Of a stretch of 64,000 bases of DNA, positions 52,487-61,862 are shown piece after piece. The stretch comes from Pullichristensenella sp002068815 (GTDB lineage Bacteria > Bacillota > Clostridia > Christensenellales > Aristaeellaceae), in contig JAXGXF010000005.1 of assembly GCA_040772885.1 (NCBI GenBank), positions 181,084 to 245,083 on the forward strand. The letters run 5' to 3'. Positions within the stretch are counted from its first letter, which is position 1, and each line of letters starts with the position of its first letter. The notes under the pieces were generated by a model that saw only the letters and a program-made list of their open reading frames with translations, made no database searches and was not told the origin of the DNA. The position numbers were made by a program, and so were the translations under genes.

Positions 52487-53970
52487 AGTATGTGGCGGCG
52501 CTCGATCAGGGAACGACGAGCTCGCGCGCGGTGGTCTTCGACGAGGACGGCAGCCTCGTCGCGTCGCACGGGCTGGAGTTCGACCAGCTCTATCCCCGGC
52601 CGGGCTGGGTCGAGCACCGCCCGGACGATATCCTGCGAAGCCAGACCGAGGCGCTTCGTCTCGCGGTCGAGAAATCCGGCGTCAAGCTCAAGGACATCGA
52701 GGCCGTCGGCATCTCGAACCAGCGCGAGACGACGCTCCTCTGGGAGCGCGAGACCGGCAAGCCGCTCTACAACGCGATCGTCTGGCAGTGCCGGAGGACC
52801 GCGCCCCTGATCGAGCGGCTGAAGCGCGACGGGCTCGGAAACGCCGTGCGCGACCGGACGGGGTTGATCCCGGACGCGTATTTCTCCGGCACGAAGCTCC
52901 AGTGGCTGTTGGACGCTGTGCCGAACGCGCGCGCGCGGGCGCTCAAGGGTGAATTGTGCTTCGGAACCGTCGACAGCTTTTTGGCGAACAACCTGTGCGC
53001 GAACAAGCCGCACGTGACCGACGCGACGAACGCCGCGCGCACGATGCTGTTCAACATCCGGGAACAAAAGTGGGACGATATGCTGCTGCGCGCGATGGAC
53101 ATTCCGCAGCAGGTGCTTCCCGAGGTCGTCGACACCTCGCACGTCGTCGGCATGCTCGACAAGCGGATACTCGGCCGCGAAATCCCGGTCGCGGCGCTCG
53201 CGGGCGACCAGCAGGCGGCGCTGTTCGGGCAGGGGTGCCTGGCCCCCGGCATGTCGAAAAACACCTACGGCACCGGTTGCTTCCTGTTGATGAACACCGG
53301 CGCGCACCCGGTCAAGTCCGTCAGCAACCTCGTGACAACGGTCGCGTGGCGGCTCGACGGCGTCGTCCGCTACGCGCTCGAGGGGAGCGTGTTCGTCGCC
53401 GGAGCGGTCGTCCAGTGGCTGCGCGACGAGATGAAGCTGATCTCGTCGGCCGCGGAGACGGAGGACATCGCGCTGTCGGTGTCCGACAACGGAAACGTGT
53501 ACTTCGTGCCGGCGTTCACGGGGCTGGGAGCCCCGCACTGGGACATGTACAGCCGGGGCACGATCGTCGGCCTCACGCGCGGCACCGGCCGGGCGCACAT
53601 CGTCCGCGCGGCGCTCGAGTCGATCGCGTACCAGTCCGCGGACGTGCTCGAGGCGATGAGCCGCGACAGCAGCGCGAAATTGAACGTGCTGCGCGCGGAC
53701 GGCGGCGCGAGCGCGAACGACTTTCTGATGCAGTTTCAGGCGGACATACTCGGCGCGCGCGTGCTCCGGCCCAAGACCGTCGAGACGACGGCGCTCGGCG
53801 CGGCGATGTTCGCCGGGCGCGCGGTGGGGCTGTGGAACGACGCAAAGCTCCAGCAGCTCTTTCAGCCCGACCGCGAGTTCGTGCCGAACATGGGCGAGGG
53901 CGCGAGGCAGAGGATGCTTCGGAATTGGCACAGGGCGATCGAGAGAAGCAGGGGATGGGAAGAGGAATAA
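52483..53970 (+). CDS. glpK: Glycerol kinase
   Basis: 495 residues. FGGY marks: ALDQGTTSSRAVVFDEDG, GISNQRETTLLWERETGKP, IVWQCRRTAP, AGDQQAALFGQ, TYGTGCFLLMNTG and GLGAPHWDMYSRG. It makes glycerol-3-phosphate from glycerol with ATP. The PTS-phosphorylated His loop seen in many Firmicute GlpK cannot be identified. It overlaps the propeller gene (ATGA). No glpF or glpD is in the window. Confidence 0.95.
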   Translation: MKYVAALDQGTTSSRAVVFDEDGSLVASHGLEFDQLYPRPGWVEHRPDDILRSQTEALRLAVEKSGVKLKDIEAVGISNQRETTLLWERETGKPLYNAIVWQCRRTAPLIERLKRDGLGNAVRDRTGLIPDAYFSGTKLQWLLDAVPNARARALKGELCFGTVDSFLANNLCANKPHVTDATNAARTMLFNIREQKWDDMLLRAMDIPQQVLPEVVDTSHVVGMLDKRILGREIPVAALAGDQQAALFGQGCLAPGMSKNTYGTGCFLLMNTGAHPVKSVSNLVTTVAWRLDGVVRYALEGSVFVAGAVVQWLRDEMKLISSAAETEDIALSVSDNGNVYFVPAFTGLGAPHWDMYSRGTIVGLTRGTGRAHIVRAALESIAYQSADVLEAMSRDSSAKLNVLRADGGASANDFLMQFQADILGARVLRPKTVETTALGAAMFAGRAVGLWNDAKLQQLFQPDREFVPNMGEGARQRMLRNWHRAIERSRGWEEE

Positions 53971-53972
53971 AC

Positions 53973-54006
53973 AAACCGGCGAAGGGTTGAAATCCTTCGC
54001 CGGTTT
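53973..54006. terminator. Bidirectional terminator after glpK
   Basis: AACCGGCGAAGG and CCTTCGCCGGTT arms, loop of eight, with T-rich flanks on both strands, between convergent genes. Confidence 0.88.
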
Positions 54007-54009
54007 CAT

Positions 54010-55053
54010 TTACAGGTTGAGCTTCATGTCCCCGTATCGTATCCATCCCTTTTTGCGCATGACCTCGGAGACCAGGAGCGCGATCGCGGCCGGGAATACG
54101 ATGTGCAAAAGCGCGATCTTCAAAAGCACCGACCCCGCGCCCTCGGAGGACATCGCGGCCCACGTGCCGAACTGCCCGACGAGGCCGCTCGTCCCCATGC
54201 CCGCGGCGGCGGACGCGTTCTTCATCCGAAACAGCGTCGTCGCGAGCGGGCCCGTGATCGCGGACGCGATGACCGCCGGCAGCAGTATCGCAGGGTGGGC
54301 GAGGATGTTGGCGACCTGCAGCATCGAGGTTCCCAGTCCCTGCGCGATCAGCCCCGCGACGCGATTTTCGCGCCAGCTCGCGACCGCGAAGCCGACCATG
54401 TGCGCGCAGCAGCCCGCGGTCGCGGCGCCGGCGGCGAGCAGCAGCCCTTCGCCCATGACCTGACCCTCGGCCACGGTGAAGATCATCGCGGCGAGCGCGG
54501 CGCTGGAGATCGGCGCGGTCAGGACGATGCCGAATACGACCGAGATGATGACGCCCATCGGGATCGGCTGCAACGTCGTCGCCATCTCGAGGAACCGCTG
54601 CAGCGCCGCGGTCGCGCGGTTGATGCCCGGCGAGACCCAGGTTCCTACGAGGCAGCCGGAGACGATCGTGACGACGGGCACGATAATGATGTCGACCTTC
54701 GTCTTTCCGGCGACCCAGCTTCCGAGCTCCGAGCCGACGACCGCCGCGAGGTACGCGCCGACCGGCCCGCCGAGCTGGTAGCCGAGCGCCCCGGTCGCCG
54801 CGGACGAGAACATCGCGAGCGGCTTCGCCTTCAGCCCGTAGGCGATCGCGACGCCGATCGCCGCGCCGACGACCGGCGACTTCGCGGAGACGATCTCCCC
54901 GAACGGGATCAGGAACGACAATATCGGAATCCTGCCGAGCTGCGACAATATCAGCCCGATGATCAGCGAGGAAAACAGCCCCAGCGCCATCGCGGACATG
55001 GCGTCGAGCAAATAGCGCCGATAGAATTTTTTCAGCATTTCCCTGGCTTTCAT
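54010..55053 (-). CDS. PTS-type EIIC-like permease (PTS_EIIC_2 family)
   Basis: 347 residues, about ten membrane segments. It resembles the stand-alone PTS_EIIC_2 proteins: GLILSQLGRIP, SPVVGAAIGVAIAYGLKAKP, VGTWVSPGINR and AGMGTSGLVGQFG. No IIA, IIB or HPr domain is present or near, so phosphorylation-coupled sugar uptake is doubtful and the solute is unknown. GGAGGG precedes the ATG. It is followed upstream by the acyl-CoA synthetase gene, 28 bases away. Confidence 0.82.
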   Translation of the reverse strand: MKAREMLKKFYRRYLLDAMSAMALGLFSSLIIGLILSQLGRIPILSFLIPFGEIVSAKSPVVGAAIGVAIAYGLKAKPLAMFSSAATGALGYQLGGPVGAYLAAVVGSELGSWVAGKTKVDIIIVPVVTIVSGCLVGTWVSPGINRATAALQRFLEMATTLQPIPMGVIISVVFGIVLTAPISSAALAAMIFTVAEGQVMGEGLLLAAGAATAGCCAHMVGFAVASWRENRVAGLIAQGLGTSMLQVANILAHPAILLPAVIASAITGPLATTLFRMKNASAAAGMGTSGLVGQFGTWAAMSSEGAGSVLLKIALLHIVFPAAIALLVSEVMRKKGWIRYGDMKLNL

Positions 55054-55081
55054 TTGAACCCTCCCATGAAAAGTCGGTCCC

Positions 55082-56740
55082 TCAGCGCGCCCGGTCCTCG
55101 TCCTGCTTGCGCAGCTTCGCGCGCTGGATTTTGCCGGAGATGGTCTTGGGAAGCTCGTCGACGAACTCGACGATGCGCGGGTACTTGTACGGCGCGGTCA
55201 CGGCCTTGACGTGATTCTGCAGCTCCTTCTTGAGCGCCTCCGACGGTTCATAGCCCTTGGCGAGCATCACGGTCGCCTTGACGACCTGCCCGCGGTCGGG
55301 GTCCGGAACGCCGGTGATCGCGCACTCGAGCACCGCCGGGTGGCTGATCAGCGCGCTCTCGACCTCGAACGGCCCGATCCGGTAGCCGGAGGACTTGATC
55401 ACGTCGTCCGCGCGGCCGATGAAGTGGTAGTAGCCGAGTTCGTCCTTCCAGACCATGTCGCCGGTGTGGTACATGCCGCCGCGGAACGCGTACTTCGTCT
55501 GCTCCGGGTCGCGGTAGTAGCCCATGAACAGCCCCGCGGGCCTGCCCTTCGAGAGGTCGACGCACAGCTCGCCCTCCTCGCCCATCTCGACGTCGCGCCC
55601 GGTCGGGTCGACGACGCGTATCCGGTAGTGCGGGCTCGGGACGCCGGTCGAGCCCGGAAGCGGCTCCATCCAGCGGTGCGTAAGCAGCAGCGGCGTCGTC
55701 TCGCTCTGGCCGAACGCCTCGTAGATCTTGACGCCGGTGAGCCTCAGGAACTGGTTGTACACCTCGGGGTTCAAGGGTTCCCCTGCGGTCGTCGCCCACG
55801 TAAGCGCCGAGAGGTCGTACTTCTCCATCTCCTCTTTGATGAGGAAGCGGTAGATCGTCGGCGGCGCGCAGAAGCTCGTGACGCGGAACTTCTCGAGAAT
55901 CCGGAGCATGTTCTTCGCGTTGAATTTGTCGAAGTCGTAGACGAAGTTCACCGTTCCCGCGATCCACTGGCCGTAGAACTTCCCCCAGCCGCACTTCGCC
56001 CAGCCGGAGTCGGCGACGGTCAGGTGCACGGAGCGGTCGCTCAGGTTGTGCCAGAACGCGCCGGTGATCAGGTGGCCGATGCCGTAGTTGTAGTCGTGCG
56101 CGAGCATCTTCGGCATGCCGGTCGTGCCGGACGTGAAGTAGATCAGCATCACGTCGCCCTCGTTCGGCTGGAAGCACGCGCCCATCTCCTCGGGCGCATT
56201 TTCAAAGATGCTGTCGAAGTCCTCGAAGCCCTCGTGCGGGCCCCCGAGCGCCGCGACCGTGTTGAGTCCCGGGCACTGGGGCCATGCGCGCCGGACGTGT
56301 TCCAGAATCTCGCCCTCGCCGACGGTGATGATCGCGCTCGCGTCGGCGGAGTTCACGCGGTAGACGATGTCCTTTTCCTGCAGCTGGTGCGTCGCCGGCA
56401 CCTGGATCGCGCCGATGCGCATCAGCCCCAACGAGCACAGCCAGTACTCGTAGCGCCGCTTGAGCATCAATATCACCGGCTCGTTCGGCCTCACGCCGAG
56501 GGTCGTGAGCGCGTTCGCGGCCTTGATCGAAAGCCTGCGCATGTCGGAAAACGTGAACCTGCGCTCCTCGCCCAGTTCGTTCGTCCAGAGCAAGGCGAGC
56601 TGGTCGGGCGCGAGGCGCGCGTACTCGTCGATGACGTCGCGCGCGAAGTTGAACCCCGCGGGCACTGTGTAAGAGTAGTTTCTCAAAAAATCCTCGGCGG
56701 ATGCGTAATCCGTCCGGGTAAACCGCGAGAGCAGATTCAT
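55082..56740 (-). CDS. Acyl-CoA synthetase (AMP-forming)
   Basis: 552 residues of the ANL superfamily. P-loop YFTSGTTGMPKMLAH, FGQSETTPLLL, YHTGDMVWKDELGYYHFIGR and PKTISGKIQRAKLR with the catalytic Lys. It activates a carboxylic acid to acyl-AMP and then to acyl-CoA. Length and the DSGWAKCGWGK segment fit the medium-chain/acetyl-CoA-synthetase-like branch found next to XRE-cupin regulators. GGAGGGGG precedes the ATG; the regulator gene is 22 bases upstream. Confidence 0.9.
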   Translation of the reverse strand: MNLLSRFTRTDYASAEDFLRNYSYTVPAGFNFARDVIDEYARLAPDQLALLWTNELGEERRFTFSDMRRLSIKAANALTTLGVRPNEPVILMLKRRYEYWLCSLGLMRIGAIQVPATHQLQEKDIVYRVNSADASAIITVGEGEILEHVRRAWPQCPGLNTVAALGGPHEGFEDFDSIFENAPEEMGACFQPNEGDVMLIYFTSGTTGMPKMLAHDYNYGIGHLITGAFWHNLSDRSVHLTVADSGWAKCGWGKFYGQWIAGTVNFVYDFDKFNAKNMLRILEKFRVTSFCAPPTIYRFLIKEEMEKYDLSALTWATTAGEPLNPEVYNQFLRLTGVKIYEAFGQSETTPLLLTHRWMEPLPGSTGVPSPHYRIRVVDPTGRDVEMGEEGELCVDLSKGRPAGLFMGYYRDPEQTKYAFRGGMYHTGDMVWKDELGYYHFIGRADDVIKSSGYRIGPFEVESALISHPAVLECAITGVPDPDRGQVVKATVMLAKGYEPSEALKKELQNHVKAVTAPYKYPRIVEFVDELPKTISGKIQRAKLRKQDEDRAR

Positions 56741-56762
56741 AAACCCCCTCCATCGTCTTCGG

Positions 56763-57317
56763 CTACGGTATCACCATCGCGAGAAACACGCAGGTCTTGT
56801 CCCCGACCGCCTGCATCGCGTGCGGGTAGATCGAGTCGTAATAGGCGGAATCGCCCGCGTTCATGATCATCTCCTGCTCGCCGACCTTGAGCCGCATCGT
56901 GCCCTCGAGCACGTAGTCGAACTCGTGGCCCTCGTGGCTATTGGTCACCATCTCCCGGTTCGCGCCAGGCTCGACGTAGACCAAGAGCGGCTCGATCTTG
57001 CGGTGGTTGAAGTTGTAGGCGAGATTTTTGTAGACGTAGTGGCTCGCGCGCTTGATGGGCGTGCCCATGTTTCGGCGCGTCAGCGCGCAGACGCTCAGGC
57101 GCGGGGCCTGCCCGGTCAGTATCGCCGTCGTATCGACGGAGTACATCTCGGACAGCTTCAAAAGCAGGCTGATCGGCATGTCGGTGCGGCCGCTCTCAAT
57201 GGCTTCGTATTCCTCGACGGGAAGACCCACCCTTGAGGCGACCTCTTCAACCGTGAGGTCCGAAATGGCACGCAGCTCCTTCACGCGCATGGCGATCTGT
57301 CTGACCTGATCGGACAC
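56763..57317 (-). CDS. XRE-family regulator with cupin domain
   Basis: 184 residues: helix-turn-helix at about 10-65 (LRAISDLTVEEVASRVGLP, YEAIESGRTDMPISLLLKLS) and a C-terminal cupin (NSHEGHEFDYVLEGTMRL, GDSAYYDSIYPHAM) with possible metal or effector residues. This architecture often controls genes for small-molecule use. It heads the operon with the acyl-CoA synthetase and the EIIC-like permease and probably regulates them. The start is a GTG with GGAGGG six bases upstream. Confidence 0.88.
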   Translation of the reverse strand: MSDQVRQIAMRVKELRAISDLTVEEVASRVGLPVEEYEAIESGRTDMPISLLLKLSEMYSVDTTAILTGQAPRLSVCALTRRNMGTPIKRASHYVYKNLAYNFNHRKIEPLLVYVEPGANREMVTNSHEGHEFDYVLEGTMRLKVGEQEMIMNAGDSAYYDSIYPHAMQAVGDKTCVFLAMVIP

Positions 57318-57397
57318 TGAAATCCCTCCTTCAACGTAAAATTGGGAATAGTATAGCGTCTTTTCTCGCGGCGCGCAAGCGGGGAACGCAAAAAAAC

Positions 57398-57426
57398 TTG
57401 CGCAGCGCGGGGTTTTGTGCTAGAAT
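57398..57426 (+). promoter_or_regulatory. Promoter of the Dabb gene
   Basis: TTGCGC (57398-57403), 17-base spacer, TAGAAT (57421-57426) with TGC before the -10. Confidence 0.75.
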
Positions 57427-57453
57427 CTCGGAAAAACGGCGGAGGGAAACCCC

Positions 57454-57741
57454 ATGATTCGACACATCGTGCTGTTCAAGATCAAGGACGAATGCAAGGC
57501 GGACATACCGGAGCTCGTAAAGGGCTTCTACGGGATGAAGGGGAAGGTGGACGGGCTTCTCGACCTCGAGGCGGGCCGGGATATCCTCGGGAGCGAGCGC
57601 AGCTACGACCTCGGGCTCGTGACGCTGTTTCGGGACAGGGCCGCGTTCGACGCGTACCAGACCCATCCCGCGCACATGCCGGTCAAGAAGCGCATGCACG
57701 AGGTGCGGGAGGCCTCCGTCGCGTGCGATTTCGAGGTTTGA
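57454..57741 (+). CDS. Dabb (stress-responsive A/B barrel) family protein
   Basis: 95 residues. MIRHIVLFKIKDE at the start, YDLGLVTLFRDRAAFDAYQTHPAH in the middle: the dimeric alpha/beta barrel (Dabb) signature. Some members are enzymes acting on polyketides, most are of unknown role. GGAGGG precedes the ATG; it has its own promoter. Confidence 0.85.
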   Translation: MIRHIVLFKIKDECKADIPELVKGFYGMKGKVDGLLDLEAGRDILGSERSYDLGLVTLFRDRAAFDAYQTHPAHMPVKKRMHEVREASVACDFEV

Positions 57742-57777
57742 AAAGGGCGGTTCCCGGGTAAAATTCGGATAAACCGC

Positions 57778-57806
57778 TTGCGGGACGGGGAGACACATGG
57801 TATAAT
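57778..57806 (+). promoter_or_regulatory. Promoter of the pheST T-box leader
   Basis: TTGCGG (57778-57783), 17-base spacer, TATAAT (57801-57806) with TGG before the -10. Confidence 0.82.
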
Positions 57807-57812
57807 TCCGGT

Positions 57813-58128
57813 AAACAGAATGGCGTTTAGGAATCCGCGAAGCGGATTCCGGGTCGGCGGGGCATATACGGGATTGCCACGCCGACAAACAAAGTGCGAT
57901 GATCGAGAGAGTAACCGTGCCAGGGACGCCCAAAGAGAGCCGCGCCTCGGCTGAAAGCGCGGCGGCGGGAATGCGCGGCGAAGTTCACTCCGGAGCACTC
58001 CGCTGAAGTGGCAGTAGGCGGGGCGGGCTGACCTCCGTTAGCAGGGTCCGAAGGTTGATCGACCGATCGGCGAACTTGGGTGGTACCGCGAAGCATGGCT
58101 TCGCCCCTTGCGGGGCGGAGCCTTTTTT
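57813..58128 (+). promoter_or_regulatory. T-box riboswitch (phenylalanine) upstream of pheST
   Basis: T-box core GGGTGGTACCGCG (58078-58090), then a terminator (arms GGCTTCGCCCC 58097-58107 and GGGGCGGAGCC 58112-58122) and six T. Stem I starts near GTGCGATGATCGAGAGAGTA (about 57893-57912). TTC at 57984-57986, followed by A, is the likely specifier for tRNA-Phe. About 75 bases with two extra hairpins lie before stem I. Uncharged tRNA-Phe would switch on pheST. Confidence 0.93.
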
Positions 58129-58147
58129 CATTGAGCTGGGGGAGTGT

Positions 58148-59176
58148 ATGAGGATGGAAAATTCAATTCGGGAAATCCGGGAAAAGGCGCTTGCCGGGCT
58201 CGCGGAGGTGCGCGACACGGCCGGGCTCGAGCAGCTTCGGGTCAACATACTCGGCAAGAAGGGCGAACTGACGGGCATACTGCGCGGCATGGGGCAATTG
58301 CCGGCGGATAAGCGCCCGGCGATGGGCCAGCTCGTCAACGAGGCGCGCGCGGCGATCGAGGAGGCGCTGGAGAGGCGGCTTTCGGAGCTCCGCGCGAGGG
58401 AGAAGGACGCCCGGCTCAAGGCGGAGGCGATCGACGTGACGCTGCCGGTCGAGAAGCGGACGATGGGCGCCGTGCACCCGGTGTTCTCCTGCATGGAGGA
58501 GATGATCGACATATTCGTCGGCATGGGCTATGAGGTCGTCGAGGGCCCGGAGGTCGAGTTCGACCACTACAACTTCGAGCTGTTGAACCTCCCGAAGAAC
58601 CACCCCGCGCGCGACGCGCAGGATACGTTCTACGTCGACGACAACATCGTGCTGCGCACGCACACCTCCCCGGTGCAGGCGCGCATCATGACGACGCGCA
58701 GGCCGCCGATCCGCGTGATCTGCCCGGGCCGCGTCTACCGCGCGGACGAGGCCGACGCGACGCACTCGCCGGTGTTCCACCAGATGGAGGGGCTCGTCAT
58801 CGACGAGGGCGTGACGATGGGCGACCTCAAGGGAACGCTCGACCAGTTCGCCGCGCGGCTGTTCGGCGAGGGCGTCTCGACGCGCTTCCGCCCGTCGTAC
58901 TTCCCGTTCACGGAGCCGTCGGCCGAGGTCGACATCCCCTGCGCGAACTGCAAGGGCGCCGGCTGCCGGATGTGCAAGGGCACGGGTTTCATCGAGGTGC
59001 TCGGCTCCGGCATGGTCAACCCGAAGGTGCTCGACATGTGCGGCATAGACTCCCGGCGCTATTCCGGGTTCGCGTTCGGCATGGGCATCGAGCGGATGGC
59101 GCTCTTGAAGTACAACATCCCGGGCCTTCGGCTCATGTACGAAAACGACCTGCGCTTCCTGTCGCAGTTCCGGTAA
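58148..59176 (+). CDS. pheS: Phenylalanyl-tRNA synthetase alpha subunit
   Basis: 342 residues. N-terminal coiled coil (LGKKGELTGILRGMGQL), then the class II core: HPVFSCMEEMIDIFVGMGYEV, RTHTSPVQARIM, ICPGRVYRADEADATHSPVFHQ and FGMGIERMALLKYNI. A C-x2-C ... C-x2-C knuckle (CANC and CRMC) is inserted in the core, as in several Firmicutes. I start at 58148 with GGGGGAG close upstream; the ATG at 58154 is an alternative. It pairs with PheT as a tetramer. Confidence 0.95.
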   Translation: MRMENSIREIREKALAGLAEVRDTAGLEQLRVNILGKKGELTGILRGMGQLPADKRPAMGQLVNEARAAIEEALERRLSELRAREKDARLKAEAIDVTLPVEKRTMGAVHPVFSCMEEMIDIFVGMGYEVVEGPEVEFDHYNFELLNLPKNHPARDAQDTFYVDDNIVLRTHTSPVQARIMTTRRPPIRVICPGRVYRADEADATHSPVFHQMEGLVIDEGVTMGDLKGTLDQFAARLFGEGVSTRFRPSYFPFTEPSAEVDIPCANCKGAGCRMCKGTGFIEVLGSGMVNPKVLDMCGIDSRRYSGFAFGMGIERMALLKYNIPGLRLMYENDLRFLSQFR

Positions 59177-59189
59177 GGGGGAAAACGTC

Positions 59190-61577
59190 ATGAAAGTACC
59201 GATGCAGTGGCTCAGGGAATATGTGGACATCCATATGACCGCCGAGGAATATGCCTCGCGCATGGTCATGACCGGCACGGCCGTCGAGGGCATTGAAAAG
59301 ACCGGCGAGGGGTTTGACGGCGTCGTCGTCGGGCGCGTGCTCACCTGCGAGGATCACCCGGACAGCGACCACCTGCACGTCTGCGCGGTCGACGTCGGAC
59401 AGGGAGAACCGCTGCAGATCGTCTGCGGCGCGCCGAACGTCCGCCAAGGGCAATTGGTTCCCGTGGCGCTCGAGGGCGCGACCTTGCCCGGCGGGAAGAT
59501 CAAGCGCGGCAAGCTCCGCGGCGTCGAAAGCCGCGGCATGATCTGCTCGGGCGCGGAGCTCGAGATTCCCGAGGGGCTGTACCCGCACGTCGGCGAGGCG
59601 GGCATACTCGTGTTTCAGGAGGAGGTCGCTCCGGGAACGGACGTCAAGCAGGTGTTCGGCCTCGGAGACGACATCGTCGACTACGAGATCCTCGCGAACC
59701 GCCCGGACTGCCTGAGCATCTGGGGCATCGCGAGGGAGAGCGCGGCGGTCTTGGACGAGCACTGCGTGATGCCGGAGATCGACGTCCGGGAGGACGGCGA
59801 GGGGACGTTCTCCGACTGCGCGACGGTCGAGGTGATCGACACCGAGAACTGCCCGCGCTACTGCGCGCGCGTGATCGCGGACGTGAAGATCGGCCCGTCG
59901 CCGATGTGGATGCGCAAGTACCTCTACGGCGCGGGCGTGCGCCCGATCAACAACATCGTCGACATCACGAACTTCGTGATGCTCGAGACCGGCCACCCGA
60001 TGCACGCGTTCGACCTGTCGAAGGTGCGCGACCAGGCGATCGTCGTGCGCCGCGCGCGCCCGGGCGAGGAATTGACGACGCTCGACGGCAAGAAGCATAT
60101 TCTCTCCGACGACATGCTCGTCATCGCCGACCGCGAGAGCGCGACCGGCCTCGCGGGCATCATGGGCGGCGAGGAGTCGGAGATTCTGGAAGACACGCAC
60201 AGCGTGCTGTTCGAGTGCGCGGCGTTCAACCGCACGAACAACCGCATCACCGCGCGCAGGCTCGGCATGCGCACCGAGGCCAGCAGCCGCTTCGAAAAGG
60301 GCGTCTGCGCCGCGACCGCGCGGGAGGCGATCGAGCGCGCGTGCATGCTCGTCAACATGCTCGAGTGCGGCAAGGTCGTGCCGGGCTGCTTCGACAGCTA
60401 CCCGAACCCGCCGGAAAACCGCATCGTCGAGGCGAGCGTTCGCCGCGTGTGCCGGCTGACCGGCGTCGACGTGCCGGGCGAACAGATGGAGGACATCCTG
60501 AATTCGCTCAACATCGACGCGGTGCTCGCGGGCGACGTGCTGACCTGCGAGATTCCCGCCTGGCGGGTCGACATCGAGACCGAGGCCGACATCGCCGAGG
60601 AAGTGCTCAGGATGGTCGGCTACCGGCGCATCCCGTCGACCTTGATGCACGCGGTCACGATGGTCGGACATCGGTCGGAGCGGCAGCGTTTCCTCGGAAG
60701 CGCCCGGCGCGCGCTCGCGTCGATGGGGCTCTATGAGATTTTGAACTACTCGTTCGTGAGCCCGAAGTGGCTCGAGGCCCTGTCGCTCGAGCCGGACGAC
60801 TGGCGGCTCAAGCCGGTCGCGCTCCGGAATCCGCTGGGCGAGGACACGTCGGTCATGCGCACGTCGCTGGTTCCGTCGATGCTTTCGACGCTCGCGGGCA
60901 ACCTGAACCGCGGCATGCCGGAGGGCAGGCTGTTCGAGCTCTCGAGCGTGTTCAGGCCGGCCGCGGCGGGCGAGCTCCCGGAGGAGCCCGCGGCGCTGTG
61001 CGTCGGGGCGTTCGGCGAGGATGTCGATTTCTATACCGTCAAGCGGATCGCGCTGTCGCTCGCGTCGGCGTTCGGCGTCGAGTGCCGCACAAGGGCGGGC
61101 GGGGACGCGTACTACCACCCGGGCCGCAAGGCCGTCGTCGAGGCGGGGGACGTCCGGATCGCGCAGATGGGCGAGATTCACCCGGACGTCGCGGAGCGGT
61201 TCGGCATCGACCGGCGCGTGTGCGTGCTCGAGGTCGACCTCGAGCGGCTCATGAAGCTCGAGGCGCGCATCTACGGCGTCAAGGAGCTCGCGAAGTTCCC
61301 GGCGGTGCAAAGGGACCTCGCGGTCGTCGTCGACGAAGGCGCCGGCGCGGGCGACATGCTCGAGGCGATCGAGCGCGCGGGCGGACGGACGCTCGAGAGT
61401 GCGAAGCTGTTCGACATCTACCGCGGCGAGCAGATCGGCGCGGAGAAGAAGTCCGTAGCCTACGCGCTGACCTTCCGCGCCTCCGATCGCACGCTGACAG
61501 ATTCCGAGATCGCCAACGCGATGGACAAGATATTGAAGCAGCTCGAGCGGGAGTTCAAGGCGGAGATACGCAAATAG
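59190..61577 (+). CDS. pheT: Phenylalanyl-tRNA synthetase beta subunit
   Basis: 795 residues. N-terminal MKVPMQWLREYVDI, tRNA-binding domain (CEDHPDSDHLHVCAVDVG, GAPNVRQGQLVPVA), B3/B4 editing region (NNIVDITNFVMLETGHPMHAFD), B5, and a C-terminal anticodon domain (FPAVQRDLAVVVDEGAGAGD). It follows pheS by 13 bases with AAGGGGG before the ATG. Confidence 0.96.
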   Translation: MKVPMQWLREYVDIHMTAEEYASRMVMTGTAVEGIEKTGEGFDGVVVGRVLTCEDHPDSDHLHVCAVDVGQGEPLQIVCGAPNVRQGQLVPVALEGATLPGGKIKRGKLRGVESRGMICSGAELEIPEGLYPHVGEAGILVFQEEVAPGTDVKQVFGLGDDIVDYEILANRPDCLSIWGIARESAAVLDEHCVMPEIDVREDGEGTFSDCATVEVIDTENCPRYCARVIADVKIGPSPMWMRKYLYGAGVRPINNIVDITNFVMLETGHPMHAFDLSKVRDQAIVVRRARPGEELTTLDGKKHILSDDMLVIADRESATGLAGIMGGEESEILEDTHSVLFECAAFNRTNNRITARRLGMRTEASSRFEKGVCAATAREAIERACMLVNMLECGKVVPGCFDSYPNPPENRIVEASVRRVCRLTGVDVPGEQMEDILNSLNIDAVLAGDVLTCEIPAWRVDIETEADIAEEVLRMVGYRRIPSTLMHAVTMVGHRSERQRFLGSARRALASMGLYEILNYSFVSPKWLEALSLEPDDWRLKPVALRNPLGEDTSVMRTSLVPSMLSTLAGNLNRGMPEGRLFELSSVFRPAAAGELPEEPAALCVGAFGEDVDFYTVKRIALSLASAFGVECRTRAGGDAYYHPGRKAVVEAGDVRIAQMGEIHPDVAERFGIDRRVCVLEVDLERLMKLEARIYGVKELAKFPAVQRDLAVVVDEGAGAGDMLEAIERAGGRTLESAKLFDIYRGEQIGAEKKSVAYALTFRASDRTLTDSEIANAMDKILKQLEREFKAEIRK

Positions 61578-61862
61578 CGAGGGAAACGCACAGGAGGTTG
61601 AACCGCACCCCTGAAGTGAAAGGTCCCCAGATTGTTGGACAGTTTGGGCGCTGAGACTTTGGGGGTGCGGGTTATTGGTTTGTGGAGTTTGTGTTTTTAG
61701 GGTTTCTGAAGGGTTCGTCGGTTTGGTTTGCACGAATGCAGGGAAGGAGACGGCCGAGCCAATCGGGCGGTGTTCAAAATTATCGTGAAAACACGATGAA
61801 CCGAGAGCAGCAGAAAAAGCCCCCGGTACAACGAGGGAAGGAACTGTGACGTGGAAGAAGGG
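61578..61862. other. Non-coding flank with possible IS3-type end
   Basis: No gene seen. CCGCACCCC (61604-61612) and GGGGTGCGG (about 61662-61670) form an inverted repeat that could end pheT transcripts. Between them, GTCCCCAGATTGTTGGACAG resembles the ends of IS3-family elements, but no transposase of that kind is present, so this may be a remnant. A small ATCGTG/CACGAT hairpin lies near 61782-61797. The left end of the IS110 element must be somewhere here but cannot be placed. Confidence 0.4.
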
